In this document: positions 16,037 through 24,466 of the stretch, piece by piece
Layout: each line of letters begins with the position of its first letter
How positions within the stretch are numbered: position 1 is the stretch's first letter
Assembly (NCBI RefSeq): GCF_000467105.1
Contig: NZ_BATI01000037.1
Coordinates: forward strand, 1 to 58,631
From: Aquipseudomonas alcaligenes NBRC 14159
GTDB lineage: Bacteria; Pseudomonadota; Gammaproteobacteria; Pseudomonadales; Pseudomonadaceae
Reading direction: 5' to 3'
Length of the DNA stretch: 58,631 nucleotides
Position numbers and translations under genes: made by a program
The notes under the pieces: generated by a model
What the model was told of the DNA's origin: nothing
The model's database searches: none
The model's input: only the letters and a program-made list of their open reading frames with translations

Positions 16037-16629
16037 CAGCGCACTCCGCCTTGCTGTTTGAGGAAGTTGGCGAACAGTTCGTGGCCCTGCTCGGTGAGGA
16101 TGGATTCCGGGTGGAACTGCACGCCCTCGATGTTCAGGGTCTTGTGGCGAAGGCCCATGATCTCGTCGACCGAGCCATCGGCATGCTGGGTCCAGGCAGT
16201 CATCTCCAGGCAGTCCGGCAGCGTCTCGCGCTTGACCACCAGGGAATGGTAGCGGGTCACGGTCAGCGGCTTGTTGAGGCCGGCGAACACGCCCTTGTCC
16301 TGGTGGAACACCGGGCTGGTCTTGCCGTGCATCACCTGGCGCGCGCGCACCACGTCACCACCGAAGGCCTGGCCGATGCTCTGGTGGCCCAGGCACACAC
16401 CGAGGATCGGCAGCTTGCCGGCGAAGTGCAGGATGGCCTCGATGGATACCCCCGCCTCGGTCGGCGTGCACGGGCCGGGCGAAACCACGATGCGCTCGGG
16501 CTTGAGAGCCTCGATCTCGGCGACCGTCAGTTCGTCGTTGCGGATCACGTGGACATCGGCACCCAGCTCGCCCAGGTACTGCACCACGTTGTAGGTAAAG
16601 GAGTCGTAGTTGTCGATCATCAGCAGCAT
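16036..16629 (-). CDS. trpG: Anthranilate synthase glutamine amidotransferase subunit
   Basis: Class I glutamine amidotransferase that supplies ammonia to TrpE. The 197-residue protein has the catalytic triad C79 (GVCLGHQ), H173 and E175 (QFHPESI). GGGAG seven bases upstream supports the start. It lies only 12 bases downstream of trpE. A PabA role in folate synthesis is also possible for such subunits, but position next to trpE and trpD argues for TrpG. Confidence 0.94.
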   Translation of the reverse strand: MLLMIDNYDSFTYNVVQYLGELGADVHVIRNDELTVAEIEALKPERIVVSPGPCTPTEAGVSIEAILHFAGKLPILGVCLGHQSIGQAFGGDVVRARQVMHGKTSPVFHQDKGVFAGLNKPLTVTRYHSLVVKRETLPDCLEMTAWTQHADGSVDEIMGLRHKTLNIEGVQFHPESILTEQGHELFANFLKQQGGVR

Positions 16630-16641
16630 GGTGGGGCTCCC

Positions 16642-18120
16642 TTACTCTACGGACTGTTCGGCGAGGCTGACCGCGCGGAACATGGCGCGGCGCTTGTTCA
16701 GGGTTTCTTCCCACTCCAGGGCCGGCTGCGAATCGGCGACGATGCCGGCACCGGCCTGCACGTGCAGCTCACCGTCCTTGATCACCGCGGTACGGATGGC
16801 AATCGCGGTGTCCATGTTGCCGTTCCACGCCAGGTAGCCCACGGCGCCGCCGTAGACCCCACGCTTGACCGGCTCCAGCTCGTCGATGATCTCCATCGCG
16901 CGCACCTTGGGCGCACCGGACAGGGTACCGGCCGGCAGGATGGCGCGCAGGGCGTCCATGGCCGACAGGCCTTCCTTCAGATGGCCGGTGACGTTGGAGA
17001 CGATGTGCATGACGTTGGAATAGCGCTCGATGACCATCTGCTCGGTGACCTTCACCGTGCCGGTGGTGGAGACGCGGCCGACGTCGTTACGGCCCAGGTC
17101 GATCAGCATCAGGTGCTCGGCGATCTCCTTGGCGTCGGACAGCAGGTCCTTTTCCAGGTCCAGGTCGGCTTCCTCGGTGGCGCCGCGCGGGCGGGTGCCG
17201 GCGATCGGGCGCACGGTGACCAGGTTGTCCTCGACCCGCACCAGCACTTCCGGCGAGCTGCCCACCACATGGAAGTCGCCGAAGTTGAAGAAGTACATGT
17301 AGGGCGTCGGGTTGATGCAGCGCAGCGCGCGGTACAGGTCGATCGGCGCAGCCTGGAACGGAATCGACATGCGCTGGGAAATCACCACCTGCATGCAGTC
17401 GCCGGCCAGGATGTACTCCTTGATGGCGCCGACGGCGGCCTCATAGTCGTCGCGCTTGAAGCTGGAGACAAAGTCCGGCTCCTTGCCCGCCGGCTTGCTC
17501 AGGTCCACACCCAGGCGCGGGGTGATCGGCTGGCGCAGCTTGTTCAGCAGCTCGCGCAGCTGCGCCTGGCCCTGCTCATAGGCATCGGCCTGGCTGGGGT
17601 CGGCGAGAACGATGGCGTGCATCTTGCCGGCCAGGTTGTCGAACACCACGACCGCATCCGAGACCATCAGCAGGATATCCGGGGTGCCCAGCGGATCGGG
17701 GTTGGGGCACTGCGCCAGCTTCTTCTCCACGTAGCGCACGCTGTCGTAGCCGAAGTAGCCGACCAGGCCACCATTGAAGCGCGGCAGACCGGCGATGGTG
17801 GGGACGTTGTAACGCGCCTTGAACTGCTCGACGAAAGCCAGCGGGTCTTCGCTTTCCAGGCTCTCCACCTCGACGCCGTCGACACGCACGCTGACATGGT
17901 GGCCATGCACGCGCAGCACGGTGCGCGCCGGCAGGCCGATGATCGAGTAGCGCCCCCATTTCTCGCCGCCCTGCACGGATTCCAGCAGGTAGGAGTTGGG
18001 GGTGTCGGCCAGCTTGAGGTAGATCGACAGCGGGGTGTCGAAGTCAGCCAGGGTTTCGAAAGCCAGCGGGATGCGATTGAAGCCGTCGGCGGCCAAGCGC
18101 AGGAATTCTTCGCGGTTCAT
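16642..18120 (-). CDS. trpE: Anthranilate synthase component I
   Basis: Makes anthranilate from chorismate with ammonia from TrpG. The 492-residue protein has the tryptophan feedback motif LLES (45-48) near the N-terminus and the chorismate-binding C-terminal half, including PIAGTRPRG, LIDLGRNDVGR and GTLSGAPKVRAM. The start at 18120 (MNREEFLRLAADG) is typical; 40 extra upstream codons are open but unlikely. GAGG nine bases upstream is the ribosome site, and it sits in a small CCTC/GAGG hairpin that could modulate initiation. It follows gph by 71 bases. Confidence 0.96.
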   Translation of the reverse strand: MNREEFLRLAADGFNRIPLAFETLADFDTPLSIYLKLADTPNSYLLESVQGGEKWGRYSIIGLPARTVLRVHGHHVSVRVDGVEVESLESEDPLAFVEQFKARYNVPTIAGLPRFNGGLVGYFGYDSVRYVEKKLAQCPNPDPLGTPDILLMVSDAVVVFDNLAGKMHAIVLADPSQADAYEQGQAQLRELLNKLRQPITPRLGVDLSKPAGKEPDFVSSFKRDDYEAAVGAIKEYILAGDCMQVVISQRMSIPFQAAPIDLYRALRCINPTPYMYFFNFGDFHVVGSSPEVLVRVEDNLVTVRPIAGTRPRGATEEADLDLEKDLLSDAKEIAEHLMLIDLGRNDVGRVSTTGTVKVTEQMVIERYSNVMHIVSNVTGHLKEGLSAMDALRAILPAGTLSGAPKVRAMEIIDELEPVKRGVYGGAVGYLAWNGNMDTAIAIRTAVIKDGELHVQAGAGIVADSQPALEWEETLNKRRAMFRAVSLAEQSVE

Positions 18121-18191
18121 GAAAAACAGCCTCGTGGAGGAGGAAAATCGGGAGTCAGGCAAACGCGCCGGAACCAGCCGGCCAGGAAAAG

Positions 18192-19007
18192 TCAGGCGCG
18201 CCAGCGCCAGCGGGCCAGGGCCTTGATGACTTTCATCCATTGTTTGCTGGCAACTACCACGATGCTGTCTCGATGCGGCGGGTATTCAGAAGAGTCCGGC
18301 GACATTAGCGCAGCGTCATCGACCGTGCAACCGGGCAGCAGCTGGCGCAGGTCATCGAGCACCCGCGTCGGCCCCTCTTCCGCGATCGGCCGGCCATGGT
18401 TGTAGCCGTAGCTCAGCGCCACGCAGGGCACGCTGGCGGCGCGGGCGGCCAGCACGTCGTTGCGCGAATCGCCGATAAAGAGCGCCTGCTGCGCCTCGAC
18501 GCCGGCCAGGCGCATGACGAACAGCAGCGCGGCCGGGTCCGGCTTCTGCTGCGGCAGGGTGTCACCGCCGATGATCCAGCGGAAATAGCGGCCCAGCTTC
18601 ATCTCGTCCAGCAGCGGGGCAACGAAGCGCTCCGGCTTGTTGGTGATCAGCGCCAGCTCCACGCCCTGCTGCTTGAGCCACTTGAGCGTGGTGCGCACGC
18701 CAGGGTAGACCGAGCTCAGCGCGTGGTTGTCGGCATAGGCCTCGTTGAACAGCTCCAGCGCCTGCTGGGTCTCGGCCTCGCCGATGGCGGCATGCTCGAT
18801 GTCATTAGCCAGAGCACGCCGCACCAGCACGCGGGCGCCGTTGCCGACCCAGTCGCGCACCCGCTCGACACCGGCGGCCGGGCGACCGAGCTGCACCAGC
18901 ATGCGGTCGACCGCGGCGGCCAGGTCCGGCACCGAATCCACCAGGGTGCCATCCAGGTCGAACATCACCAGGCGCGGCAGGCGCCCCTCGAACAGCTCGA
19001 AGATCAC
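18192..19007 (-). CDS. gph: Phosphoglycolate phosphatase (HAD family)
   Basis: HAD hydrolase of 271 residues that removes phosphate from 2-phosphoglycolate. D17 and D19 in VMFDLDGTLVDSV are the nucleophile and acid/base; the conserved lysine (NKPERF) and FIGDSRNDV complete the site. It starts with GTG overlapping the rpe stop (GTGA). The final 45 residues after the HAD core are basic and family-specific. The rpe-gph-trpE order is conserved in gamma-proteobacteria. A related HAD protein, MupP, acts on MurNAc-6-phosphate elsewhere in Pseudomonas genomes; this one is the gph orthologue by position. Confidence 0.9.
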   Translation of the reverse strand: MIFELFEGRLPRLVMFDLDGTLVDSVPDLAAAVDRMLVQLGRPAAGVERVRDWVGNGARVLVRRALANDIEHAAIGEAETQQALELFNEAYADNHALSSVYPGVRTTLKWLKQQGVELALITNKPERFVAPLLDEMKLGRYFRWIIGGDTLPQQKPDPAALLFVMRLAGVEAQQALFIGDSRNDVLAARAASVPCVALSYGYNHGRPIAEEGPTRVLDDLRQLLPGCTVDDAALMSPDSSEYPPHRDSIVVVASKQWMKVIKALARWRWRA

Positions 19008-19678
19008 GCGCGCACCTGGGCCAGTTCGGCGCGCATGGCGTCGATCACCGTCTTGTAGTCCGGCTGGTTGAAGATGGCCGAGCCGGCGACGAAGGTGTCG
19101 GCGCCCGCGGCGGCGATCTCGCGGATGTTCTGCACGTTGACCCCGCCGTCGATCTCCAGGCGAATGTCGTAGCCGCTGGCGTCGATCAGCGCGCGGGCCT
19201 CGCGCAGCTTGTCGAGGGTACCGGGGATGAACTTCTGCCCGCCGAAGCCGGGGTTGACGCTCATCAGCAGGATCATGTCGACCTTGTCCATCACGTACTT
19301 CAGGCAGTCCAGCGAGGTCGCCGGGTTGAACACCAGGCCGGACTTGGCGCCGCCGTCGCGGATCAGCTGCAGGGAGCGGTCGATGTGTAGGGTGGCCTCC
19401 GGGTGGAAGGTCACGTAGGTCGCGCCGGCGTCGATGAAGTCGCCGATGATGCGGTCGACCGGCGAGACCATCAGGTGCGCGTCGATCGGCGCGGTGATGC
19501 CGTACTTGCGCAGCGCCGAGCAGACCATCGGGCCGATGGTCAGGTTGGGCACGTAGTGGTTGTCCATCACGTCGAAGTGGACGATGTCGGCGCCGGCGGC
19601 GAGGACCTTGTCGACTTCCTCACCCAGGCGGGCGAAATCGGCGGAGAGGATCGACGGAGCGATGGCGAAGGGTTGCAT
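19004..19678 (-). CDS. rpe: Ribulose-phosphate 3-epimerase
   Basis: Interconverts ribulose-5-phosphate and xylulose-5-phosphate. The 224-residue TIM barrel shows APSILSADFARLG at the N-terminus, the metal-site HFDVMDNHYVPN and LLMSVNPGFGGQKF. The start at 19678 (MQPFAIAPS) was chosen because the 38 codons upstream are non-conserved leader. A possible -10 TACAAT with a CGCGCC discriminator lies at 19715-19710. It is the first gene of a likely rpe-gph-trpEGDC unit. Confidence 0.96.
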   Translation of the reverse strand: MQPFAIAPSILSADFARLGEEVDKVLAAGADIVHFDVMDNHYVPNLTIGPMVCSALRKYGITAPIDAHLMVSPVDRIIGDFIDAGATYVTFHPEATLHIDRSLQLIRDGGAKSGLVFNPATSLDCLKYVMDKVDMILLMSVNPGFGGQKFIPGTLDKLREARALIDASGYDIRLEIDGGVNVQNIREIAAAGADTFVAGSAIFNQPDYKTVIDAMRAELAQVRA

Positions 19679-19816
19679 GGCGGCCTCAGGCGTGAATCGG
19701 AAAGGCGCGATTGTAGCCTGAGTCGGGGGGCGGGGCAGTTGTCGTATGTCAGCTAACGGGGGCGACATTGGTCGGGGGCGGCAGCCCCGCAAGCCGTCGC
19801 CCCGGCGCTGCTGGGC

Positions 19817-20644
19817 TTATTCCGGCACGGCAGTGCGCATCTTCTCGCTACGCCCGCGCAGCCATTCCAGGGTCAGCAGCATGATGATCGAGAAGGCGAT
19901 CAGCAGGGTCGCGGCGGCGGCAATGGTCGGCGACAGGTTCTCGCGGATACCGCTGAACATCTGCCGTGGCAGGGTGGCCTGCTCGGGGCCGGCGAGGAAC
20001 AGGGTCACCACCACTTCGTCGAACGAGGTGGCGAAGGCGAACAGCGCGCCGGAGATCACCCCGGGAGCGATCAGCGGCAGGGTCACGCGGCGGAACGCGG
20101 TCAGCGGCGAGGCGCCCATGCTGGCAGCGGCACGCACCAGGTTGTAGTTGAAGCCCTGCAGCGTCGCGGACACGGTGATGATCACGAAGGGCACGCCGAG
20201 CACTGCGTGCACCAGGATCAGCGAGGTGTAGCTGTTGCCCAGGCCCATCGGCGCGAAGAACAGGTAGCTGGCGACACCGACAATCACCACCGGGGCGACC
20301 ATCGGCGAGATCAGCAGGCTCATCACCAGAGCCTTGCCGCGGAATTCGCCACGGGTCAGACCGATCGACGCCAGGGTGCCGAAGACCATTGCCAGCACCG
20401 TGGCGGCAGGCGCCACGATCAGGCTGTTCTTCAGCGAGCGCATCCACTCGGCGGAGGTGAAGAAGTCTTCGTACCAGCGCAGCGAGAAGCCCTGCAGCGG
20501 GTAGACCAGGAAGCTGCCGGAGTTGAACGACAGCGGGATGATCACCAGCACCGGCAGGATCAGGAACAGCAGCACCAGCGCGCACAGGCCACGGTGGGTC
20601 CAGAACCAGGCGCGCTCGACGGGGGACTTGTAGGGGCTCAGCAT
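19817..20644 (-). CDS. agtD: ABC transporter permease, 4/5-carbon amino acid uptake (AgtD-like)
   Basis: Inner-membrane permease of the spermidine/putrescine (PotC/YdcV) type: 275 residues, six predicted helices, and the EAA loop for ATPase contact near AASMGASPLTAFRRVTLP (about residues 178-195). In P. aeruginosa the matching cluster (PA0603-0606) imports 5-aminovalerate and 4-aminobutyrate. I chose the ATG at 20644 because GGAG lies seven bases upstream; an ATG at 20650 is too close to it. It is the last gene of the agt transport group and pairs with agtC. The symbol rests on synteny. Confidence 0.82.
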   Translation of the reverse strand: MLSPYKSPVERAWFWTHRGLCALVLLFLILPVLVIIPLSFNSGSFLVYPLQGFSLRWYEDFFTSAEWMRSLKNSLIVAPAATVLAMVFGTLASIGLTRGEFRGKALVMSLLISPMVAPVVIVGVASYLFFAPMGLGNSYTSLILVHAVLGVPFVIITVSATLQGFNYNLVRAAASMGASPLTAFRRVTLPLIAPGVISGALFAFATSFDEVVVTLFLAGPEQATLPRQMFSGIRENLSPTIAAAATLLIAFSIIMLLTLEWLRGRSEKMRTAVPE

Positions 20645-20674
20645 CTGCATTCTCCAATCAATCTCTAGCGGGGC

Positions 20675-20722
20675 CTCGCCCCTCTCCCGCCCTGCGGGCA
20701 GCCTCTCCCCAGAGGGGTGAGG
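20675..20722. repeat. Long imperfect hairpin between agtC and agtD
   Basis: Outer arms of 12 bp (20675-20686 with 20711-20722, one G-T pair) enclose a smaller CCCGC/GCGGG hairpin. There is no T-run, so it is more likely an mRNA-processing or stabilising element, or a dispersed repeat, than a terminator. Confidence 0.6.
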
Positions 20723-20752
20723 GTCATCAGTTGGCCTGCTGCGCAGGCCTCT

Positions 20753-22000
20753 TTATCCAAGACGCAGGCGGCTCGCGCCCACCAGCCAGCTGTACACCAC
20801 GTAGAGCAGCATGGTCGCCAGCAGCAGCAGACCGCCCAGGGCCGTGGCCATGCCCCAGTTGATGGTGCTGTTGGTATAGAAGGCGACGAAGTAGCTGATC
20901 ATCTGGTCGCCCGGGCTGCCCAGCAGCGCCGGGGTGATGTAGTAGCCGATGGACAGGATGAACACCAGCAGGCAACCGGCGCCGACGCCGGCCAGGGTCT
21001 GCGGGAAGTACACCCGCCAGAAGCTGGCGAACGGGTGGCAACCGAGCGAGATGGCGGCACGCATGTAGGAAGGCGAAATGCCCTTCATCACGCTGAAGAT
21101 CGGCAGGATCATGAACGGCAGCATGATATGCACCATCGCCACGTACACGCCGGTGCGGTTGAACACCAGCTGCAGAGGCTGGTCGATCACGCCCATGGCG
21201 ATCAAGGCGCTGTTGATCAGACCGCCGGATTGCAGCAGCACGATCCAGGCCGCCACGCGCACCAGGATCGAGGTCCAGAACGGCAGTAGCACCAGGATCA
21301 TCAGCAGGTTGCTGGTGCGGGTCGGCAGGTTGGCCAGCAGGTAGGCAAGCGGGTAGGCCAGCACCAGGCAGATGGCGGTGATCACCAGGCCCATCCAGAA
21401 GGTGCGGGCGAAGATGTCCAGGTAGATGGCCTGGTCCGGGGTGGCGGACGCCAGCTCGCCGAGGTCGTCGATGCGGTGATCGAGCGACGCCAGCAGGAAA
21501 TAGGAAGTGACGCCACTATCATTGCGGCGGATCACCTGCCAGTAGGCCGGGTCGCCCCAGCGCTCGTCGAGGTTCTCCAGCGCATCTTTGAACGAGGCAG
21601 GCTCCTGCTTGAACGGTAGGGCACGACCGGTCTTGGCCAGCAGGCTGCGGTAGCCGGCCAGCTCCATGTTCAGGCGCTTGGACAGATCGCCAATGGTCTG
21701 GTTCTTGCGCGCGTCGGCCAGGTCCAGGGCCAGGGCGCGGTACACCGGCTCATCCGGCAGACCACGGCCATCCCAGGTGGAAATGGCTTCGACGGTGCGC
21801 GGCAGGCTGCCGACCACCTCGGGGTTTTCCACGCTCTTGTACAGCAGCACGCCGATCGGCAGGAGGAATACCACGAAGAGAAACACCAGCAGCGGCAGGA
21901 TCAGACCCTGAGCCTTGAGCCGGTTGATGCGCTCGGCGCGGGCCAGCTTCTGCTTCAGCGTCAGACCGGCGAATTCGGTGAGGGAAACGGTAGTGGCCAT
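20753..22000 (-). CDS. agtC: ABC transporter permease (AgtC-like)
   Basis: Second permease, 415 residues, PotB/YdcU type. After the first membrane helix (about 30-55) there is an unusually long periplasmic segment (about 56-205) before the five-helix core, with the EAA loop near RAAISLGCHPFASFWRVYFP (about 345-364). The start at 22000 follows GGAG by six bases. It should pair with agtD to form the channel served by agtA. The long periplasmic insert may help dock the binding protein; that is inference. Confidence 0.82.
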   Translation of the reverse strand: MATTVSLTEFAGLTLKQKLARAERINRLKAQGLILPLLVFLFVVFLLPIGVLLYKSVENPEVVGSLPRTVEAISTWDGRGLPDEPVYRALALDLADARKNQTIGDLSKRLNMELAGYRSLLAKTGRALPFKQEPASFKDALENLDERWGDPAYWQVIRRNDSGVTSYFLLASLDHRIDDLGELASATPDQAIYLDIFARTFWMGLVITAICLVLAYPLAYLLANLPTRTSNLLMILVLLPFWTSILVRVAAWIVLLQSGGLINSALIAMGVIDQPLQLVFNRTGVYVAMVHIMLPFMILPIFSVMKGISPSYMRAAISLGCHPFASFWRVYFPQTLAGVGAGCLLVFILSIGYYITPALLGSPGDQMISYFVAFYTNSTINWGMATALGGLLLLATMLLYVVYSWLVGASRLRLG

Positions 22001-22030
22001 CGCAGGCTCCAGAGACACCGGGACAAAGCG

Positions 22031-22108
22031 CCCTCGCCCAACGGCGGGCGAGGGTTCGGAGGGACGGGGGAGCGTCCCTCCAACCAACTCCCCTTCACCA
22101 GGAAGGGG
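22031..22108. repeat. Three consecutive hairpins between agtB and agtC
   Basis: Stems of 9 bp (22031-22039/22046-22054), 9 bp (22058-22066/22073-22081) and 7 bp (22090-22096/22102-22108) follow one another in the 123-base intercistronic gap. None has a T-run. Hairpins just after a binding-protein gene often protect its mRNA from 3' decay. Confidence 0.7.
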
Positions 22109-22123
22109 CACTGCACGGGATGC

Positions 22124-23176
22124 TTACTTCGCAGCCCAGGCGTTGAAGCGCTGCTCCAGTTGCTCGCCGAAGTCGGCCCAGAAGGTCACGTTCATGGCCA
22201 CCTGGTTGGCGATGTTTTCCGGCGTGGTCGGCATGTCCTTGAGCAGCGCCGGGTCGAGCAGCTCGACGGCCTTCTTGTTGGCCGGGCCGTAGGCGATGTT
22301 CGAGGAGTAGACCTTCTGCTGCTCGGGCTGCACGCTGAAGGCGGCGAAGGCCTTGGCGGCGTCGGCATCCTTGGCACCTTTCGGGATGGCCCAGGAGTCG
22401 AAGTCGTAGATACCGCCGTTCCACACCACCTTGAGGTTGCTCTCCTTCTGTACGGCGGCGATGCGGCCGTTGTAGGCGGAGCTCATGACCACGTCACCGG
22501 AGGCGAGGAACTGCGGCGGCTGGGCGCCGGCTTCCCACCACTGGATGTGCGGCTTGATCTCGTCGAGTTTCTTGAACGCGCGGTCCTGGCCTTCCTGGGT
22601 GGCGAGCACGGTGTAGACGTCCTTCGGCGCCACGCCGTCGGCCATCAGGGCGAATTCCAGGGTGTACTTGGCGCCCTTGCGCAGGCCACGCTTGCCCGGG
22701 AACTTGGCGACGTCCCAGAAATCGGCCCAGCTGGCCGGCGCGGCGGACAGCTTGTCGGCGTTGTAGGCGAGCACCGTGGACCAGACGAAGAAGCCCACGC
22801 CGCAAGGCTGGATGGCGCCTTCGATGAAGTCGTCGGGGTTGCCGAACAGGGCCGGATCGAGCTCCTCGAACAGGCCCTCGTCGCAACCACGGGTCAGCTC
22901 GGGCGACTCCACTTCGACCAGGTGCCAGGACACGCTGTTGGTGTCGACCATGGCTTTGACCTTGGCCATCTCGCCGTTGTACTCACCGGCGATCACCTTG
23001 CCTTTGCCGGCCGCTTCCCACGGCTGGTAGAAGGCCTTGGTCTGGGCTTCCTTGTTGGCGCCACCGAAGGAAATCACCGTCAGGTCGGCGGCCATTGCCT
23101 GGGCCGCGCCGAGCAGGCCGAGGGCCAGGGCTCCGTAACGGGTACTGTGACAGAAGATGCTGCGGAAATTGCTCAT
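22124..23176 (-). CDS. agtB: Periplasmic binding protein of the agt ABC transporter
   Basis: 350-residue polyamine/amino-acid binding protein (PotD type) with a signal peptide cut after about residue 29 (AMAAD). Mature hallmarks include TVISFGGANKEAQ, WWEAGAQPP and IYDFDSWAIPKG. ATG 23176 is used because GGAGAAAAC precedes it; the upstream ATG at 23191 contains that ribosome site. It is a clear paralogue of the binding protein at 24467-25492 on the other side of agtA. Confidence 0.85.
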   Translation of the reverse strand: MSNFRSIFCHSTRYGALALGLLGAAQAMAADLTVISFGGANKEAQTKAFYQPWEAAGKGKVIAGEYNGEMAKVKAMVDTNSVSWHLVEVESPELTRGCDEGLFEELDPALFGNPDDFIEGAIQPCGVGFFVWSTVLAYNADKLSAAPASWADFWDVAKFPGKRGLRKGAKYTLEFALMADGVAPKDVYTVLATQEGQDRAFKKLDEIKPHIQWWEAGAQPPQFLASGDVVMSSAYNGRIAAVQKESNLKVVWNGGIYDFDSWAIPKGAKDADAAKAFAAFSVQPEQQKVYSSNIAYGPANKKAVELLDPALLKDMPTTPENIANQVAMNVTFWADFGEQLEQRFNAWAAK

Positions 23177-23219
23177 TGTTGTTTTCTCCACTGTGCAGGG
23201 TTGGTAATGCCTGGCGCCG

Positions 23220-24329
23220 TCACTCGACGATCAGAGGGTCTAGCGCCCTTACGTGCTCCACGTGCCAGCCGAGCGGCACCACGTCGCCCACGCCCAGGGC
23301 GGGGTCGAGCTCGGCGATCGGCTGCTTGACGAAGAAATTGGGATTGCCGCAGACCTCCATGCGAATGCGCACGTGGTCGCCCAGGTAGATGAACTCGGCC
23401 ACCCGGCCGCTGAAACGGTTGGCGCAGCTCTCGCTGGCGCCATTGATGCGCACCCGCTCGGGACGGATCGACAGGCTCACCGGCTCACCCGGCGTGCCGA
23501 CCTTCACCGCCAGCGCCTCGACCTGTTCGCCACGGGCGGTGCGCACGGTGCAACGCTCGCCATCACGGCTGACCAGCTCGCCGGCCAGGCGGTTGTTCTC
23601 GCCAATGAAGTGGGCAACGAAGGTGTTGCAGGGCGCCTCGTAGAGATCGCGCGGCGGGGCGATCTGCTGGATCTCGCCCTGGTGGAATACCGCCACGCGG
23701 TCGGACATGGTCAGCGCCTCGCCCTGGTCGTGGGTCACGTAGACCACGGTCACGCCCAGGCGCTGATGGATGTGCTTGATCTCCATCTGCATGTGCTCGC
23801 GCAGCTGCTTGTCGAGCGCGCCGAGCGGCTCGTCCATCAGCACCAGCTGCGGCTCGAACACCAGCGCGCGGGCCAGTGCCACGCGCTGCTGCTGACCACC
23901 GGAGAGCTGTGCCGGGTAGCGGTTGCGGAAGTTGTCGAGCTGCACCATGGACAGTGCGCGCTTGACCCGCTCGGTGATGTCGGTCTTGTTCATGCCGCGC
24001 ACGGTGAGCGGGAAGGCCAGGTTCTCGGCCACCGTCATGTGCGGGAACAGCGCGTAGTTCTGGAACACCATGCCGATGTCGCGCTTGTGCGGCGGCACGT
24101 TGTTGATGGCGCGCCCGGCCAGGAGGATCTCGCCGGCAGTGGGCGTCTCGAAACCGGCCAGCATCATCAGGCTGGTGGTCTTGCCGGAGCCGGACGGACC
24201 GAGCAGGGTGAGAAACTCGCCCTTGCGGATGTCCAGGTTGAGGTCTTTGACGATCAGGCTTTCGCCGTCGTAGCTCTTCTGCACGCCCTTGAAACTGACG
24301 AGCACATCGCTGGAAGCATTCTCGGCCAT
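23220..24329 (-). CDS. agtA: ABC transporter ATP-binding protein (AgtA-like)
   Basis: Importer ATPase of 369 residues, PotA type. Walker A GPSGSGKT (44-51), signature LSGGQQQ, Walker B VLMDEPLGALD and the H-loop are intact, followed by a TOBE regulatory domain (about 280-365). The ATG at 24329 is preferred to the adjacent GTG at 24332 by its six-base distance from AAGG. Together with agtB, agtC and agtD it forms a complete importer. Confidence 0.88.
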   Translation of the reverse strand: MAENASSDVLVSFKGVQKSYDGESLIVKDLNLDIRKGEFLTLLGPSGSGKTTSLMMLAGFETPTAGEILLAGRAINNVPPHKRDIGMVFQNYALFPHMTVAENLAFPLTVRGMNKTDITERVKRALSMVQLDNFRNRYPAQLSGGQQQRVALARALVFEPQLVLMDEPLGALDKQLREHMQMEIKHIHQRLGVTVVYVTHDQGEALTMSDRVAVFHQGEIQQIAPPRDLYEAPCNTFVAHFIGENNRLAGELVSRDGERCTVRTARGEQVEALAVKVGTPGEPVSLSIRPERVRINGASESCANRFSGRVAEFIYLGDHVRIRMEVCGNPNFFVKQPIAELDPALGVGDVVPLGWHVEHVRALDPLIVE

Positions 24330-24428
24330 CACACACCTTTGTTCTTGTTGCCGTGCTGTAAGACTAGAAAGCCCTGCAGCCGGCGCAAATCGGGCGGTAT
24401 GAGAGATTGCTATAAGGCGGACGGAGGA

Positions 24429-24456
24429 GGCGCTGTAGGGATCGCCCTACAACGCC
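24429..24456. repeat. 12-bp inverted repeat between the second binding protein and agtA
   Basis: Arms GGCGCTGTAGGG and CCCTACAACGCC pair over 12 bp (one G-T) around loop ATCG, 10 bases after the stop of the binding-protein gene at 24467. No T-run follows, so it may be an attenuator or processing signal. Confidence 0.6.
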
Positions 24457-24466
24457 CGAGGCAGGG

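Noticed and set aside
18121..18191. Tryptophan leader peptide and attenuator before trpE
   Set aside because: No short frame with tandem tryptophan codons and no terminator/antiterminator pair could be found in the 71-base gap.
16051..18405. 784-codon plus-strand frame opposite trpG and trpE
   Set aside because: Runs antisense through two conserved genes, with histidine/valine-rich composition typical of antisense frames in GC-rich DNA.
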